From: Pirellulales bacterium
Lineage (GTDB): Bacteria; Planctomycetota; Planctomycetia; Pirellulales; JADZDJ01
Direction: 5' to 3'
DNA length: 64,000 nt
NCBI GenBank assembly: GCA_020851115.1
Contig: JADZDJ010000065.1
Span: forward strand, 1 to 64,000
A program made the position numbers and the translations under genes. Below are positions 36,050 to 46,100 of the stretch, in pieces (the stretch's first letter is position 1; the number at the start of each line of letters is the position of its first letter). The notes beneath the pieces were generated by a model that saw nothing but the letters and a program-made list of their open reading frames with translations, ran no database searches and was not told the origin of the DNA.

Positions 36050-37366
36050 TCAACGCATGCTTGCGGTCGCCGCTTTCTTGGGGTCACGAATGTCGTAGCA
36101 CAAAATCATGTTGTGCTCGCGCAGATAGAGTTTGCCATCCAAAATCACTGGGTGCGCCCAGCTTGGCCGCTCGCCACTCCCCGGGGCGGTGAATTTGCTG
36201 ATTTCCACATATTTGTTCGGCGAAGCCTTGGCCAGAACAACCGTGCCGTCGGCAAAGCACAGGTAAAGATGGCCGTCGGCGGCGATGGTTGCGACCGAGC
36301 CTTTGCCCGAACCACGCTCTTTCCACTTTTGTTCGCCCGTCAGCAATTCGGCGCAGTAGGGAATGCCTTGATCGTCCGAATCGCCGTAGAAATAGTCCCC
36401 CACCAACACAACGCCGCCGTGCTTGTTCGCAAGCGCCGGTTTTAACGGATAGATTTCGTCGATCTTTACGTTGCCCGGCCCGTCGGAAACTTGCTTGAGC
36501 AAAGCTACACCCTTTTTATAACCAACGACCATCAACACCAGATCGCCGCGAACGATGGGCGTGGGAATGACGGCCGTGGATTTTTCTAGCGGATACGACC
36601 ACAGCAGTTTGCCATCGGTCGCACGCACGCCCAGTGCTCCGCTACCGGTGGTCTGTACGTAAACTGGCACGTCGCCGATTTTCGCTTTAACGATCGAAGC
36701 GTGGCCCGCGCCGCGGTTGTCTGGCTGCGTGGCATGCCAATGTAACTTTCCGGTTCGCTTGTCGAGTGCGACCATCGTATTTTTCTTTCCGCCGGGCGTG
36801 CAAATCAGATATTTGCCGTCGATGGTGACCGATTCGCTATAACCCCATTGATCGTCTTTTTTCCCGTTAAAGTCTTTCCGCATGTCCTTCCGCCACAGTG
36901 CTTTGCCGGTTGCCGAGTTGCAGCACACCAGTTCCCCCAGCGGCGAAAGCACATACACCCGGTCGCCATCCACCGTTGGCGTGCTGCGCGAACTTTGCCA
37001 CGACTCCGTCTTGACCTCGGTAAACGCTGGACCCGTCTTGCATTTCCACAACAAATCTCGCGTCGTAAGATCGAAGCACATCAAGTACTCGTCTTTATCG
37101 TCCGCCAGCGCAACGTTGTCGCCCAACGTGTATAGCCGATTGCCGACAATCGCCAGACTCGAATAGCCGCGTCCCGTCCCTTCGATCTTCCACACCAGCG
37201 GCGGCCCGCCTTCGGGCCACTCGTCGAGCAAGCCACTGTCCGTCGCCACACCCGTGCGCTGCGGCCCGCGAAAGGTCGGCCAATCGGCGCAGAATCCAGC
37301 GTCTGGCGCAACAAACCAACACGCGATTGACAAGGCGATCCAAAGACGAACGGCACGGCTATTCAT
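36050..37366 (-). CDS. Secreted PQQ-like beta-propeller protein
   Basis: 438 residues. Signal peptide about 1-26 (ending GFCA), directly followed by DWPTFRGPQRTGVATDSGLLDEWPEGGPPLVWK, the usual opening of planctomycete PQQ-propeller proteins. Blades with A-L-D-x-x-T-G-x-x-x-W repeats fill the rest (MVALDKRTGKLHWHA, VRATDGKLLWSYPL, VLAKASPNKYVEI). It is BamB-like in fold; no catalytic residues of alcohol dehydrogenases were recognised. ATG 37366 is chosen because AGGAGGT precedes it and the signal peptide fits. Confidence 0.87.
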   Translation of the reverse strand: MNSRAVRLWIALSIACWFVAPDAGFCADWPTFRGPQRTGVATDSGLLDEWPEGGPPLVWKIEGTGRGYSSLAIVGNRLYTLGDNVALADDKDEYLMCFDLTTRDLLWKCKTGPAFTEVKTESWQSSRSTPTVDGDRVYVLSPLGELVCCNSATGKALWRKDMRKDFNGKKDDQWGYSESVTIDGKYLICTPGGKKNTMVALDKRTGKLHWHATQPDNRGAGHASIVKAKIGDVPVYVQTTGSGALGVRATDGKLLWSYPLEKSTAVIPTPIVRGDLVLMVVGYKKGVALLKQVSDGPGNVKIDEIYPLKPALANKHGGVVLVGDYFYGDSDDQGIPYCAELLTGEQKWKERGSGKGSVATIAADGHLYLCFADGTVVLAKASPNKYVEISKFTAPGSGERPSWAHPVILDGKLYLREHNMILCYDIRDPKKAATASMR

Positions 37367-37951
37367 GCAAAACCTCCTGTCGCAATTGCTGGCTGCAGTA
37401 AGGGACTCGCTGCCCAAAGAGTGCAGAAAAATCCAAACTCGCGCGGCCGCAAAGACATCTACAACCTAAGGCATTCCATGGCGGCAATCAAGATTGGGCC
37501 ACTGCCGTGTAGGATCATTCGCTTTTTCAATTTGGGCACCCGACAGTGGTGGTCCGACGCGATCGTGAGAAATTTGGTGGAATTGTGCTTCCACCGTTTT
37601 CCACTTGTGCCATACTGGCGCGGCGGGCTTCCAAGTCTTCCCACTTTGAAAAGGGATTCACCGGTGCCGTCGTGAAACCCTATGTCCTCATGCAACCACT
37701 TGAGAATATGGCGGCGCTCTCAGACGCACGTTGTGCCGCGGGGAATCGCCGACGGCGGTTGCCAAGCGAACGCACCATTGGCGGAACGGGCAAGTTCTTG
37801 TGGCAGTTTAGCGAGCTTGCACCATCAATGGACCGCGAAGTGCCAACATTGCCATTGTGGGTTTTTATTTCCTTGGCGATTGTCGACCTGCAAATCGTTC
37901 GCCCCTGTTCCACCCAGCCTCGTCATGCTACCTTAGCATGTTAGTTTTTCC
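37367..37951. other. 585-bp intergenic region before tRNA-Val
   Basis: No coding region or known RNA is recognised. The right end carries a hairpin (37924-37940) followed by a T-rich run just before the tRNA. Confidence 0.5.
37924..37949 (+). terminator. Small hairpin with T run upstream of the tRNA
   Basis: CATGCTA-CCT-TAGCATG is a perfect 7-bp stem with a 3-nt loop, followed by TTAGTTTTT. No gene is seen that it would terminate, so it may insulate the tRNA or end a short unrecognised transcript. Confidence 0.35.
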
Positions 37952-38025
37952 GGGCGGCTAGCTCAGTTGGTTAGAGCACTATCCTCACACGGTAGGGGTC
38001 ACTGGTTCGAGTCCAGTGCCGCCCA
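37952..38025 (+). tRNA. tRNA-Val (anticodon CAC)
   Basis: The 74-nt cloverleaf is complete: acceptor GGGCGGC/GCCGCCC, D arm GCTC/GAGC, anticodon stem CTATC/GGTAG with loop CTCACAC (anticodon CAC), T arm ACTGG/CCAGT around TTCGAGT, and an A discriminator. CCA is not encoded. It reads GUG codons. Confidence 0.95.
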
Positions 38026-38576
38026 TTGATACGGTTGCACACTGCCTCATTGCATCGCAATCTGCGGAAAAACGGAGTTCGGCAGTTTCGTTGGTGAGTC
38101 GCCGCGAGCCAAATCGGCTCCATATTGCACCGGAATATGCAGCGTGCTTTCGCCTCACTCGCGGGCGAGTTGATGGCTTGGCTGGAGCGGTCGTCGGCTC
38201 ATTGCAGTTAGTGTTCTCGGGCAAGCACTTCACGGTTGCCGATCCACTGGCAGGCAATGTGCGCCGGGAATGTTTCGACTAACTCTGTTTACCGAGTGCT
38301 GTGTAGATTGTGAAACAGCTTAGGCCAGGGGGGCAAACCCGTTCGTTTGAATAGCGTTCTCGGGTTTTTCTTGCTGCTCCGGTAGCGGGTAATCGCTCAG
38401 TAAGTTCCAGGCTCGGCTTGGTCGAACGCGGCCTCCAGGAAAGTGCGTAGCTCCAGGACAAATTTGAATCATCCAATCAATAAAAAACCCGCCATGCCGG
38501 GACGGAACGCTGAATTCGTCCTCGGCACGTCGGGTTCGTAGCAATCGATGATCTACTGACATTCGGGCCCAATTCG
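38026..38576. other. 551-bp intergenic region after tRNA-Val
   Basis: No supported gene. A minus-strand frame (37985-38257) ends in a translation of the tRNA itself and is an artefact. I see no integrase, att-like repeat of the tRNA 3' end, or terminator here. Confidence 0.5.
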
Positions 38577-39674
38577 CTAGCCGCCGGCAATGGGGATTGC
38601 GGCCGCGGTCTCGATTCCATTGAGCGTTTGGGCGACCGGAATTCCCTGTGGCTGGTCCACTCGAATTTCCACCGGCGCGTTGCAGCGGGCGATGTAGTTG
38701 ATAATGACGCCGGTCGAATCGCGCGTCGTCGCAATCGCGTCCATATCGTAGCCGGCTTTCTCGTACAAGGCTGTGCATTCTTCTTCCGTGCGTTGAAAGA
38801 AGTACCAGTCGAGCAGCCATTGATATTCGGCGGTGTCGTACCGCCGGCAATCCTTGAAGGCCACATAAACGATGCCGCCGTCGTGGGTCGATTCTCGCCA
38901 ACCCTTGAGAAGTGGGATCAGGTATTCATCGGGAATATAGTCGCACAGCCCGACACTATAGATTAAATCACTGCGACCGAAGCGCTTAATGTTGGCCGAA
39001 GCGGAAGTCATCCGCAGGGCGTTGTAGCGAACGAAATCCATCGCCAGATTCTCGGGCACGGCCGGGGCAACGTGATCGCGGACGTAATCGAGCGCCTCAT
39101 CGTCGTTATCGACACAGGTCAGCGACACATACGTGTCGCGCGGAATGTGGAAGTCCTCCGTCAACTCGCGACAGGCGCCGCAGGCAACATCAAGAGCTGA
39201 CACTTTTCCCGATCGCCGACCAAATTCTGATACCAGAAAATCTCGCAGCGCAAACATGCGGCCGATCACCGCTTGCGCGAGAGTAAAATCAAGCAAGTAG
39301 CGATCGATGTAACCGCCCAGCCCTTTCGACTTGGGCACGCGATTGTAGATCGCCGTCAGCAACTGATAATCACCGGGATACCCGCGCGGTTTGGTCATCG
39401 AGCGATTCATCACCCAGCTCTTGCGACCCCAAGGGAAAATAACTTCGCGGAATCGCGCCTGAGTATCTTTCAACAGTTGAGGATCTTCATCCGCCAACTG
39501 GGCCTGCAGCTTGTTGCACTCGGCAAGAGCATCCTGAAAGCGCCCGCTCACTTCCGCCAAGTGCCCTTCGGACGTCGGCTCGGAGTCGGGGTCGATCCGC
39601 CGGTCTAGTTCTTCCAAGGCGTCGGTCAAGCGACGAACATGTGTCGAAAAGAAGTGGTCTATGATGGCCGTCAT
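38577..39674 (-). CDS. Class I SAM-dependent methyltransferase, 3-hydroxypalmitate methyl ester (EF) biosynthesis type
   Basis: 365 residues. An N-terminal helical region (about 1-85) leads to SMTKPRGYPGDYQLLTAIYN, wording shared with proteins annotated as extracellular factor (3-hydroxypalmitic acid methyl ester) biosynthesis. The Rossmann methyltransferase core follows: motif I ALDVACGACRE, the acidic strand SLTCVDNDDEAL, and SDLIYSVGLCDYIPDEY. The substrate is not known from sequence; a fatty acid or other small acid is suggested by family. AAGGAGG lies 7 bp before the ATG. It stands alone, divergent from the giant signalling gene, with a 7-bp dyad between them at 39801-39820. Confidence 0.8.
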   Translation of the reverse strand: MTAIIDHFFSTHVRRLTDALEELDRRIDPDSEPTSEGHLAEVSGRFQDALAECNKLQAQLADEDPQLLKDTQARFREVIFPWGRKSWVMNRSMTKPRGYPGDYQLLTAIYNRVPKSKGLGGYIDRYLLDFTLAQAVIGRMFALRDFLVSEFGRRSGKVSALDVACGACRELTEDFHIPRDTYVSLTCVDNDDEALDYVRDHVAPAVPENLAMDFVRYNALRMTSASANIKRFGRSDLIYSVGLCDYIPDEYLIPLLKGWRESTHDGGIVYVAFKDCRRYDTAEYQWLLDWYFFQRTEEECTALYEKAGYDMDAIATTRDSTGVIINYIARCNAPVEIRVDQPQGIPVAQTLNGIETAAAIPIAGG

Positions 39675-40190
39675 GATGTGGCCTCCTTCAGTTTGGGAAA
39701 AGGTGAAATTATCCTGCCAAAAACGTGGAAATTACGCTCGACGGGACACATGCAGCGACTCGACGATGAGCGGCTGACGCCAGCCAGGATAACCATTACC
39801 AGTGACAAACGGCTGTCACTCGTCAAAAAACTATTTTTCCAAGCCGGTTCTTCGTTTATCCAACGATCCCTTGCAACAAGCAACCGCAACGGGCCGGTTT
39901 TCCCGTGGGTTTCGCCGATTTCTTGGTCGCTTTGTTCGGTTCGTACCAGTTGGGTAAAAAATGCGTGCGGAAAATTTTGGCCGCAGAGAGCTGAATTGAA
40001 ACAGCAACAAAAAATACTGCCCTATTGGGAATTTTGACGTGCTTTACACGACACCCCTGTTTTCAATACCGTCCTCAAAAATCGCGCATTCAGTCCGGCG
40101 ATGACTGCGCTTGACGCGCATGACTAACCTCAACTCGCACGAAGCTGTTTCAAGCTAAATTTACAAGACTTGGAAATCTGCCATCACGCA
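39675..40190. other. Divergent intergenic region with a dyad
   Basis: About 500 bp between the methyltransferase and the giant kinase gene, no coding region seen. It contains one perfect hairpin/dyad (39801-39820). Confidence 0.5.
39801..39820. promoter_or_regulatory. Perfect dyad AGTGACA-6 nt-TGTCACT
   Basis: A 7-bp perfect inverted repeat with a 6-bp centre lies 127 bp upstream of the methyltransferase start. It has the size of a dimeric regulator site. It is not followed directly by a T run, which speaks against a terminator. Confidence 0.4.
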
Positions 40191-43100
40191 ATGGGTCGAG
40201 CTGGTTTCTCGGCCATTGTGAAGCACGATTCGCGCGGCTGCGATTTTCGTGCGCTAACGATGATTTTCAGCACTGAGGGCACACAGGTGGAAACTGAAAG
40301 CAACGGCGCACTCGTCAGCACAGCGGCGGCCACGACTTCGACGGTCGGCGGTTCGCGGTTCGCACTGCGACGTGCTTGCGGTCACGGCCGAAGCGTTCGG
40401 ACATTCGCCGGGGTCGATACCGAAGACGGCCGCGACGTGATGGTCAAGCTGTTGGCCATCGACTCGATTCATCCCGCGACCTTGATGCGCGCCGAATACG
40501 AGGCAACGCACCTGCAACGATTGGCAAGTGCATGGCTCGCACCCACGATTCACGTCGGCAGAGAAAACAACGACTTGGTGTTGGTTTATCGCTTCGTTCC
40601 TGGCGAAATTCTTGCGGACCTGCTCAAATCGCGCACGCTCAGTCTCGCGGAAACACTGACGGTCGGCCGCGCGCTCTTCTCGGCGCTGCGCGATATTCAT
40701 CGGCATGGCGTCCTCCATCGAGGCATTCGCCCTGGCAACGTCGTCGTCAGCGGCGACGGCTCGGTCACTTCGGCGATCATGTTGCCGGTCGAACCAACGG
40801 CTGCGCTGGGCTTGGACGACGGCGAATTTCAGGCGAGCTCGCTCCAGGCGGCGTTGTATTTGTCGCCCGAGCAAGCAGGATCGCTCGATAATGACATGTC
40901 GGAGGCGGCGGATTTGTATTCGGCAGGAGTTACGCTGTTTCATTGCCTCGCCGGCCGGCCTCCGTTCGACGGCCAGGCGTTGGGCGCAGTCCTGTTCGCA
41001 CATATGACCACACACGCTCCGGCGCTGCGGTCGTTGGGCATCAATGTTCCTCGGGCCATCGATGAAGTCCTGCAGCGATTGCTGCGAAAAGATCCACACG
41101 ATCGTTATCAAACTGCTGCTGGAGTGCTAGCCGATTGGGAGGCAATTGCCGCGGCGTTGCATCAGGGAGAAAGCGAGCCATCGGTCGTGATCGGCGCCAA
41201 CGACTTGCGACAGTCGCTTACCGAGCCTGCATTCGTGGCCCGGGCGCACGAGGTCGAGGCACTCGACGAGCAAATCGAGCTTGCTGCCCGCGGTCATGCG
41301 AGCTTGGTCCTGCTCGAAGGCGAATCTGGCGGTGGAAAGACTCGCGTACTGACCGAAACCGCCCATCGAGCTACCGCGCGGGGATTTTGGGTTTTATGGG
41401 GACATGGAACCACCGACGTCGCGCGCGAACCGTTTTCGCTGCTCAAAGGAATTGTCGATGGGTTTGTGTCGGCAGCCAACGTCAATTCGGGCCTTGCTGA
41501 AGCCGTCCGCGAGCGTCTGGGAGACTACACCCAGGCAGTTTGCGCGGTACTCCCTGGCCTGAGTAGCGTGCTGCGGTCTGGCGACGCCTATTCGGTACCA
41601 GAATCGACAGGCGAAATGCGGACGCTCAATGCGCTCGCGTGTTTCATCAATGCCCTTGGGACGCTCGAGCATCCTGTGCTACTAGTGCTCGACGACTGCC
41701 AATGGGCCGATGAGCTGACCTATCGGCTCCTACGCCGCTGGCCGGCGCGCGATGAGACCGGTAACGCCCAACGGCATGTGCTGCTTGTGAGCGCGTTTCG
41801 CTCCGAAGAGGTCTCCGACGACCATCCCTTGCGCCGCGTCGGCCCCGATTTGCACTTGCGGTTGTCGCCGTTCGAGCCGGCGGAAATCACACAGCTCGTC
41901 GAATCCATGGCCGGCTCATTGCCCGAACAGGCCATTTCCGTCGTCGTTCGCTTGGCGGAAGGCAGCCCTTTTATGGCCTCGGCCGTACTGCGAGGCTTGG
42001 TGGAGACGGGCGAATTGGTGCGCGAACAAGATGGCTGGCGCGTGGGCGCTCTGAATTTCGACGAAGTACAATCGTCCAGTCGTGCCGCTGATTTTCTTGC
42101 TCGCCGTCTGGAACTTCTGCCCGACGAAACGCTGCAGCTACTTTCCACTGGCGCTGTATTGGGTAAAGAGTTTGAGCTCGATGTTGCCGGTGAGTTGGCC
42201 GATTATTCGCCGGCCCAAGTCATCACCGCACTCGATATTGCTCGGCAACGTCGACTGGTCTGGCTGCGCCCCGACGGCACGCGCTGCGTGTTTGTCCACG
42301 ATAAAATCCGCTCCTCGTTGCTCCACTTGCAGCCCCCCAGCCATCGACTTCAACTCCACGCTCGCGCCGCTGAATATCTCCAGCGCCAAGGCGAGCCCCG
42401 CGCGGCGGAAATCGCGTATCACTTCGATGCGGCGCTCGACCCGCAATCGGCCTTGCCTTACGCTTTACAGGCCGCGACGAAAGCGCGGTCGCAATACGCG
42501 CTCGAAGCCGCGATTCAGCAATATCTGATCGCCGAGCGGGGCGCAGCGTTGGCCGACGCCAAGACTCGTTACCAGGTGGCCGAGGCGTTGGGAGAAGTGC
42601 TGCTGTTGGCCGGCCGCTACGATCAAGCCGGCGAAAAATTCGAGGCTGCCGCCGAATTGGCCGAAGGGACATATGCCCAGGCTCAGATTCGCAACAAGCT
42701 CGGCGAGTTGGCTTTCAAGCGCGGCGACATGGAGCAGTCAATCGAGTGCTTCGAAGCCGCCCTAGAGATGCTTGGTAAGAAGGTCGCTCGCAACAATGCC
42801 TTCGTATACCTGCTGCTCGGCTGGGAATCCCTGGTCCAAACGTTGCACACATGGCTGCCAAGTTGGTTTGTGAATCGGCATCGGCGCCAGCCCGACGATG
42901 GCGAGCGCCTGACGCTGCAACTCCTCAGCAATCAAGCACATGGTTATTGGTATTGCCGCAGCCCGCTACATACGCTTTGGGCTCATTTACGAAACCTCAA
43001 TTTGGCGGAGCGCTACGAAAGCACTCCTGAACTCGGTTTGGCCTATGCGGAACATGCGCCGGCCATTGCATTGGTCGGCTTGCATCGACGCGCCAAACGC

Positions 43101-46100
43101 TACGCAGAAAAGTCGCTCGTCATTCGTCAGACCCTCAACGATTTGTCCGGACAGGCGCAGGCACTGCATTATCACGGGATTGTCCACTACAACGGCGGCG
43201 AATATCAGCAGTCGATCAAGAAGTGTCGCGACGCCATTCGTCTCCTCGAGCGCACCGGCGACTACTGGCAGGTGCATATCGCCCGGTATCAAATTGCCGC
43301 GTCGTTGTACCATTTGGGCGACTTGCCAGGCGCATTGGAAGAGTCGCAGCTCAACTACAAATCGGGGATCGAATTAGGAGACGAACAAGCCTCCGGCATT
43401 ATCCTCGATGTCTGGGTTCGCGCCGCGGACGGCCCCATTCCTCAACACATTCTGACGAAGGAGCTAGAACGCACCCGCCACGATGCGCAGGGCCGCGCGC
43501 AGGTGTTGTTCGCCAACGGCTTGCAACTGCTACGCAGCGGAAGCCCAGCCGGCGCGGCCAATTTTATCGAACGGGCGCACGAGGTGTCCCAAAAAGCAGG
43601 GGTCCGTAACGCCTACACGCTTTCGTTCTTACCGTGGTTGGCCACGGCGCTGCGGCAGCAGGCGATGGCGCTGCGCGGCCAAACGCCGTCCATCCGCAAG
43701 AAACTGCTGCGCCGTGCAAAACGGGCCGCACGATGGGCGCTACTCACCAAGTTCATTTGCCCGAACGACACGCCACACGCGCTTCGCGAACTGGGAATTC
43801 TTCTTGCCATGCATGGTTCGGCCAGCCGCGCGCGGCACTATCTCAACAAGAGCTTGGCGCTTTCACGACGGCAGTCGGCCCGACTCGATTACGCGCAAAC
43901 GCTACTGGCACGGGCCGAAATCGGCGAAGAATTGGGCTGGCCCACGGCCAAAGACGACAAGGTGGAAGCGCAAGCCATTTTGGGAGAATTGCACGCCTAT
44001 TCGACGCCCCAGCAGCTTGCCGGGCAGAAGCCCGCAAGCGTCAGCCTGTCGCTCGTCGATCGGTTTGACGCGGTGCTCGATAGCGGCCGACGTATTGCTT
44101 CGGCGCTATCGCCGCCGGTGATTCAAGCCGAGACGCGCAACGCCGCTTTGCGGCTGCTCCGAGCCGAACATTGCATCGTGCTGCGAGTTGCCCTGCGCAA
44201 CGGTCAGCCGGAATTCATGCCCATCGCCGGAAGCATCCCTGGCGCCTGGAACGAAGACAAGATCAACGAAGCGCTGCGCACCCGCCGGGCGGTGGCGTTC
44301 TCCGAAAACAGCCCGCAGCGCAGCGCCGAGGCCGCGGCGAACGGCGGCAAGCGGTCGGCGCTATGCGCTCCGCTCTATGCGCGCGGCGAGGCCGTCGCTT
44401 GCCTGTACGCCACTCACGAACACGTGCGCGACCTGTTTGGCAACGACGATGAGCGGTTGGCCGACTATATCGTGACCATTGCTGGCGCAGCGCTGGAGAA
44501 CGCCGAAGGATTCGCGCAATTGCAGGCCTTGAATGAAACTCTAGAACGCCGCGTCGAAGAACGAACCGCAGCGGTCGAGGCGCGATCGCAGGAACTGGCG
44601 CTGTCGAACCAGCAGCTCGAGCGAGTCGCCCAAGAGCTGCGCCAGGCTCAACAGCAATTGACCGTCGCCAAGCAATCGGCCGAAGCCGCCAGCGAGGCCA
44701 AGAGCCGCTTCCTCGCGGCGATGAGTCACGAAATTCGTACTCCGCTGAATGCCGTCATTGGCATGACCGAATTGACGCTCAAATCAACGCTGACGTCGCC
44801 ACAACGGAGTAATCTCGCGATCGCCAAAGATTCCGCGAAAACACTACTGACTCTGCTCAACGATCTGCTCGATTTTTCCAAGATCGAAGCCGGTCGGCTC
44901 GAACTGGAAAGCATCTCCGTCGCGATTCGCGATGTGCTTGGCGACGTCGCCCGATTGATGGCTGTCACGGCGGCGCGCAAGGGATTGGAACTCAACTATC
45001 GCGTCGATCCATCGGTCCCGGAATTGTTGCTTGGCGATCCGACGCGGCTGCGCCAAGTGCTGATGAACCTTGTGGGAAATGCCATCAAGTTCACCGATCG
45101 CGGCGAGATCTTCATTACGGTTGAATCGCCGCAGTGCCGCGACTTGACCTCGACCTTGCACTTCGCGGTGAGCGATACTGGCATCGGCATTTCGCGCGAC
45201 AAGCAAGATTGCATTTTCGAGGCCTTCCGGCAAAGCGACAACTCGATGACGCGGCGGTTCGGCGGCACGGGATTGGGATTGGCGATCTCCTCGCAATTGG
45301 TCGCGTTAATGGATGGCCGAATCTGGGTCGAAAGCGAGTTGGGCGCGGGAAGCACATTCCATTTCACCGCCACGTTGCAGACAATTCCGCAGCCAGTCAG
45401 CGAGGCCGGTTGGAAATTGTCTCCACCACGAAATGCATTGCTGCTCTCGGACAATCCGCGCGCGGAAGAAATTTACCTGGAGCCGCTGCAATCATTTGCG
45501 GTCGAAGCAATGTTGATGCGGCCAGGAGATCCGCGCGTCGAACGACTCTTGCGCGCCGGCGAAGAGAGCATGCGGATCGATCTGGTGCTGATGGACGTGT
45601 CGGCGGCCAAACCAGAAGAAGCCGAATGGATTCAACTAGTCTGCGGCGTCGCGGCCGATCCTCCGCCGGTCGTAGCGCTGTTGGCCGCCATCGATGAGGG
45701 TCTTCCCGATCGCTGCCGGCAACTTGGCGCCGATCACTGCTTGACCAAGCCAGTTCGGCCCAAAGAATGGGAAACGACGCTGCGGGCAATTTTCGCCGCC
45801 GATGATCAACCCGCATCACCCTCCGCCGAGCAGCAGCCGACTCCCGCGCGACCACTACGCGTGCTCGTCGTCGATGACAGCCCCGTAAACGTCGAAGTGG
45901 CCGCCGGTCTGCTCGAACTGGCCGGCCACGAAATCGCGCGCGCCGGCGGCGGTCGCGAAGCGGTCGAGATGTGCAGCAGCGAGCGATTCGACATCGTGCT
46001 GATGGACCTCGAAATGCACGACATGGACGGCCTGACCGCCACCGCGGCCATCCGCGCATACGAAAATCCGCTCGATCGCCACACGCCGATCATCGCGCTC

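Noticed and set aside
35656-36192. 178-codon plus-strand frame
   Set aside because: Cysteine/arginine-rich noncoding look and antisense overlap with the PQQ gene.
37985-38257. Open frame on the minus strand ending in GGTGLEPVTPTV
   Set aside because: The C-terminal wording is a translation of the tRNA-Val gene, a well-known annotation artefact; the rest has no support.
37952-38576. Integrated element at the tRNA-Val gene
   Set aside because: No integrase gene or direct repeat of the tRNA 3' end was seen nearby.
40191-41150. Active Ser/Thr protein kinase
   Set aside because: HRD is replaced by HRG and no DFG follows, so catalysis is unlikely although the fold is recognisable.
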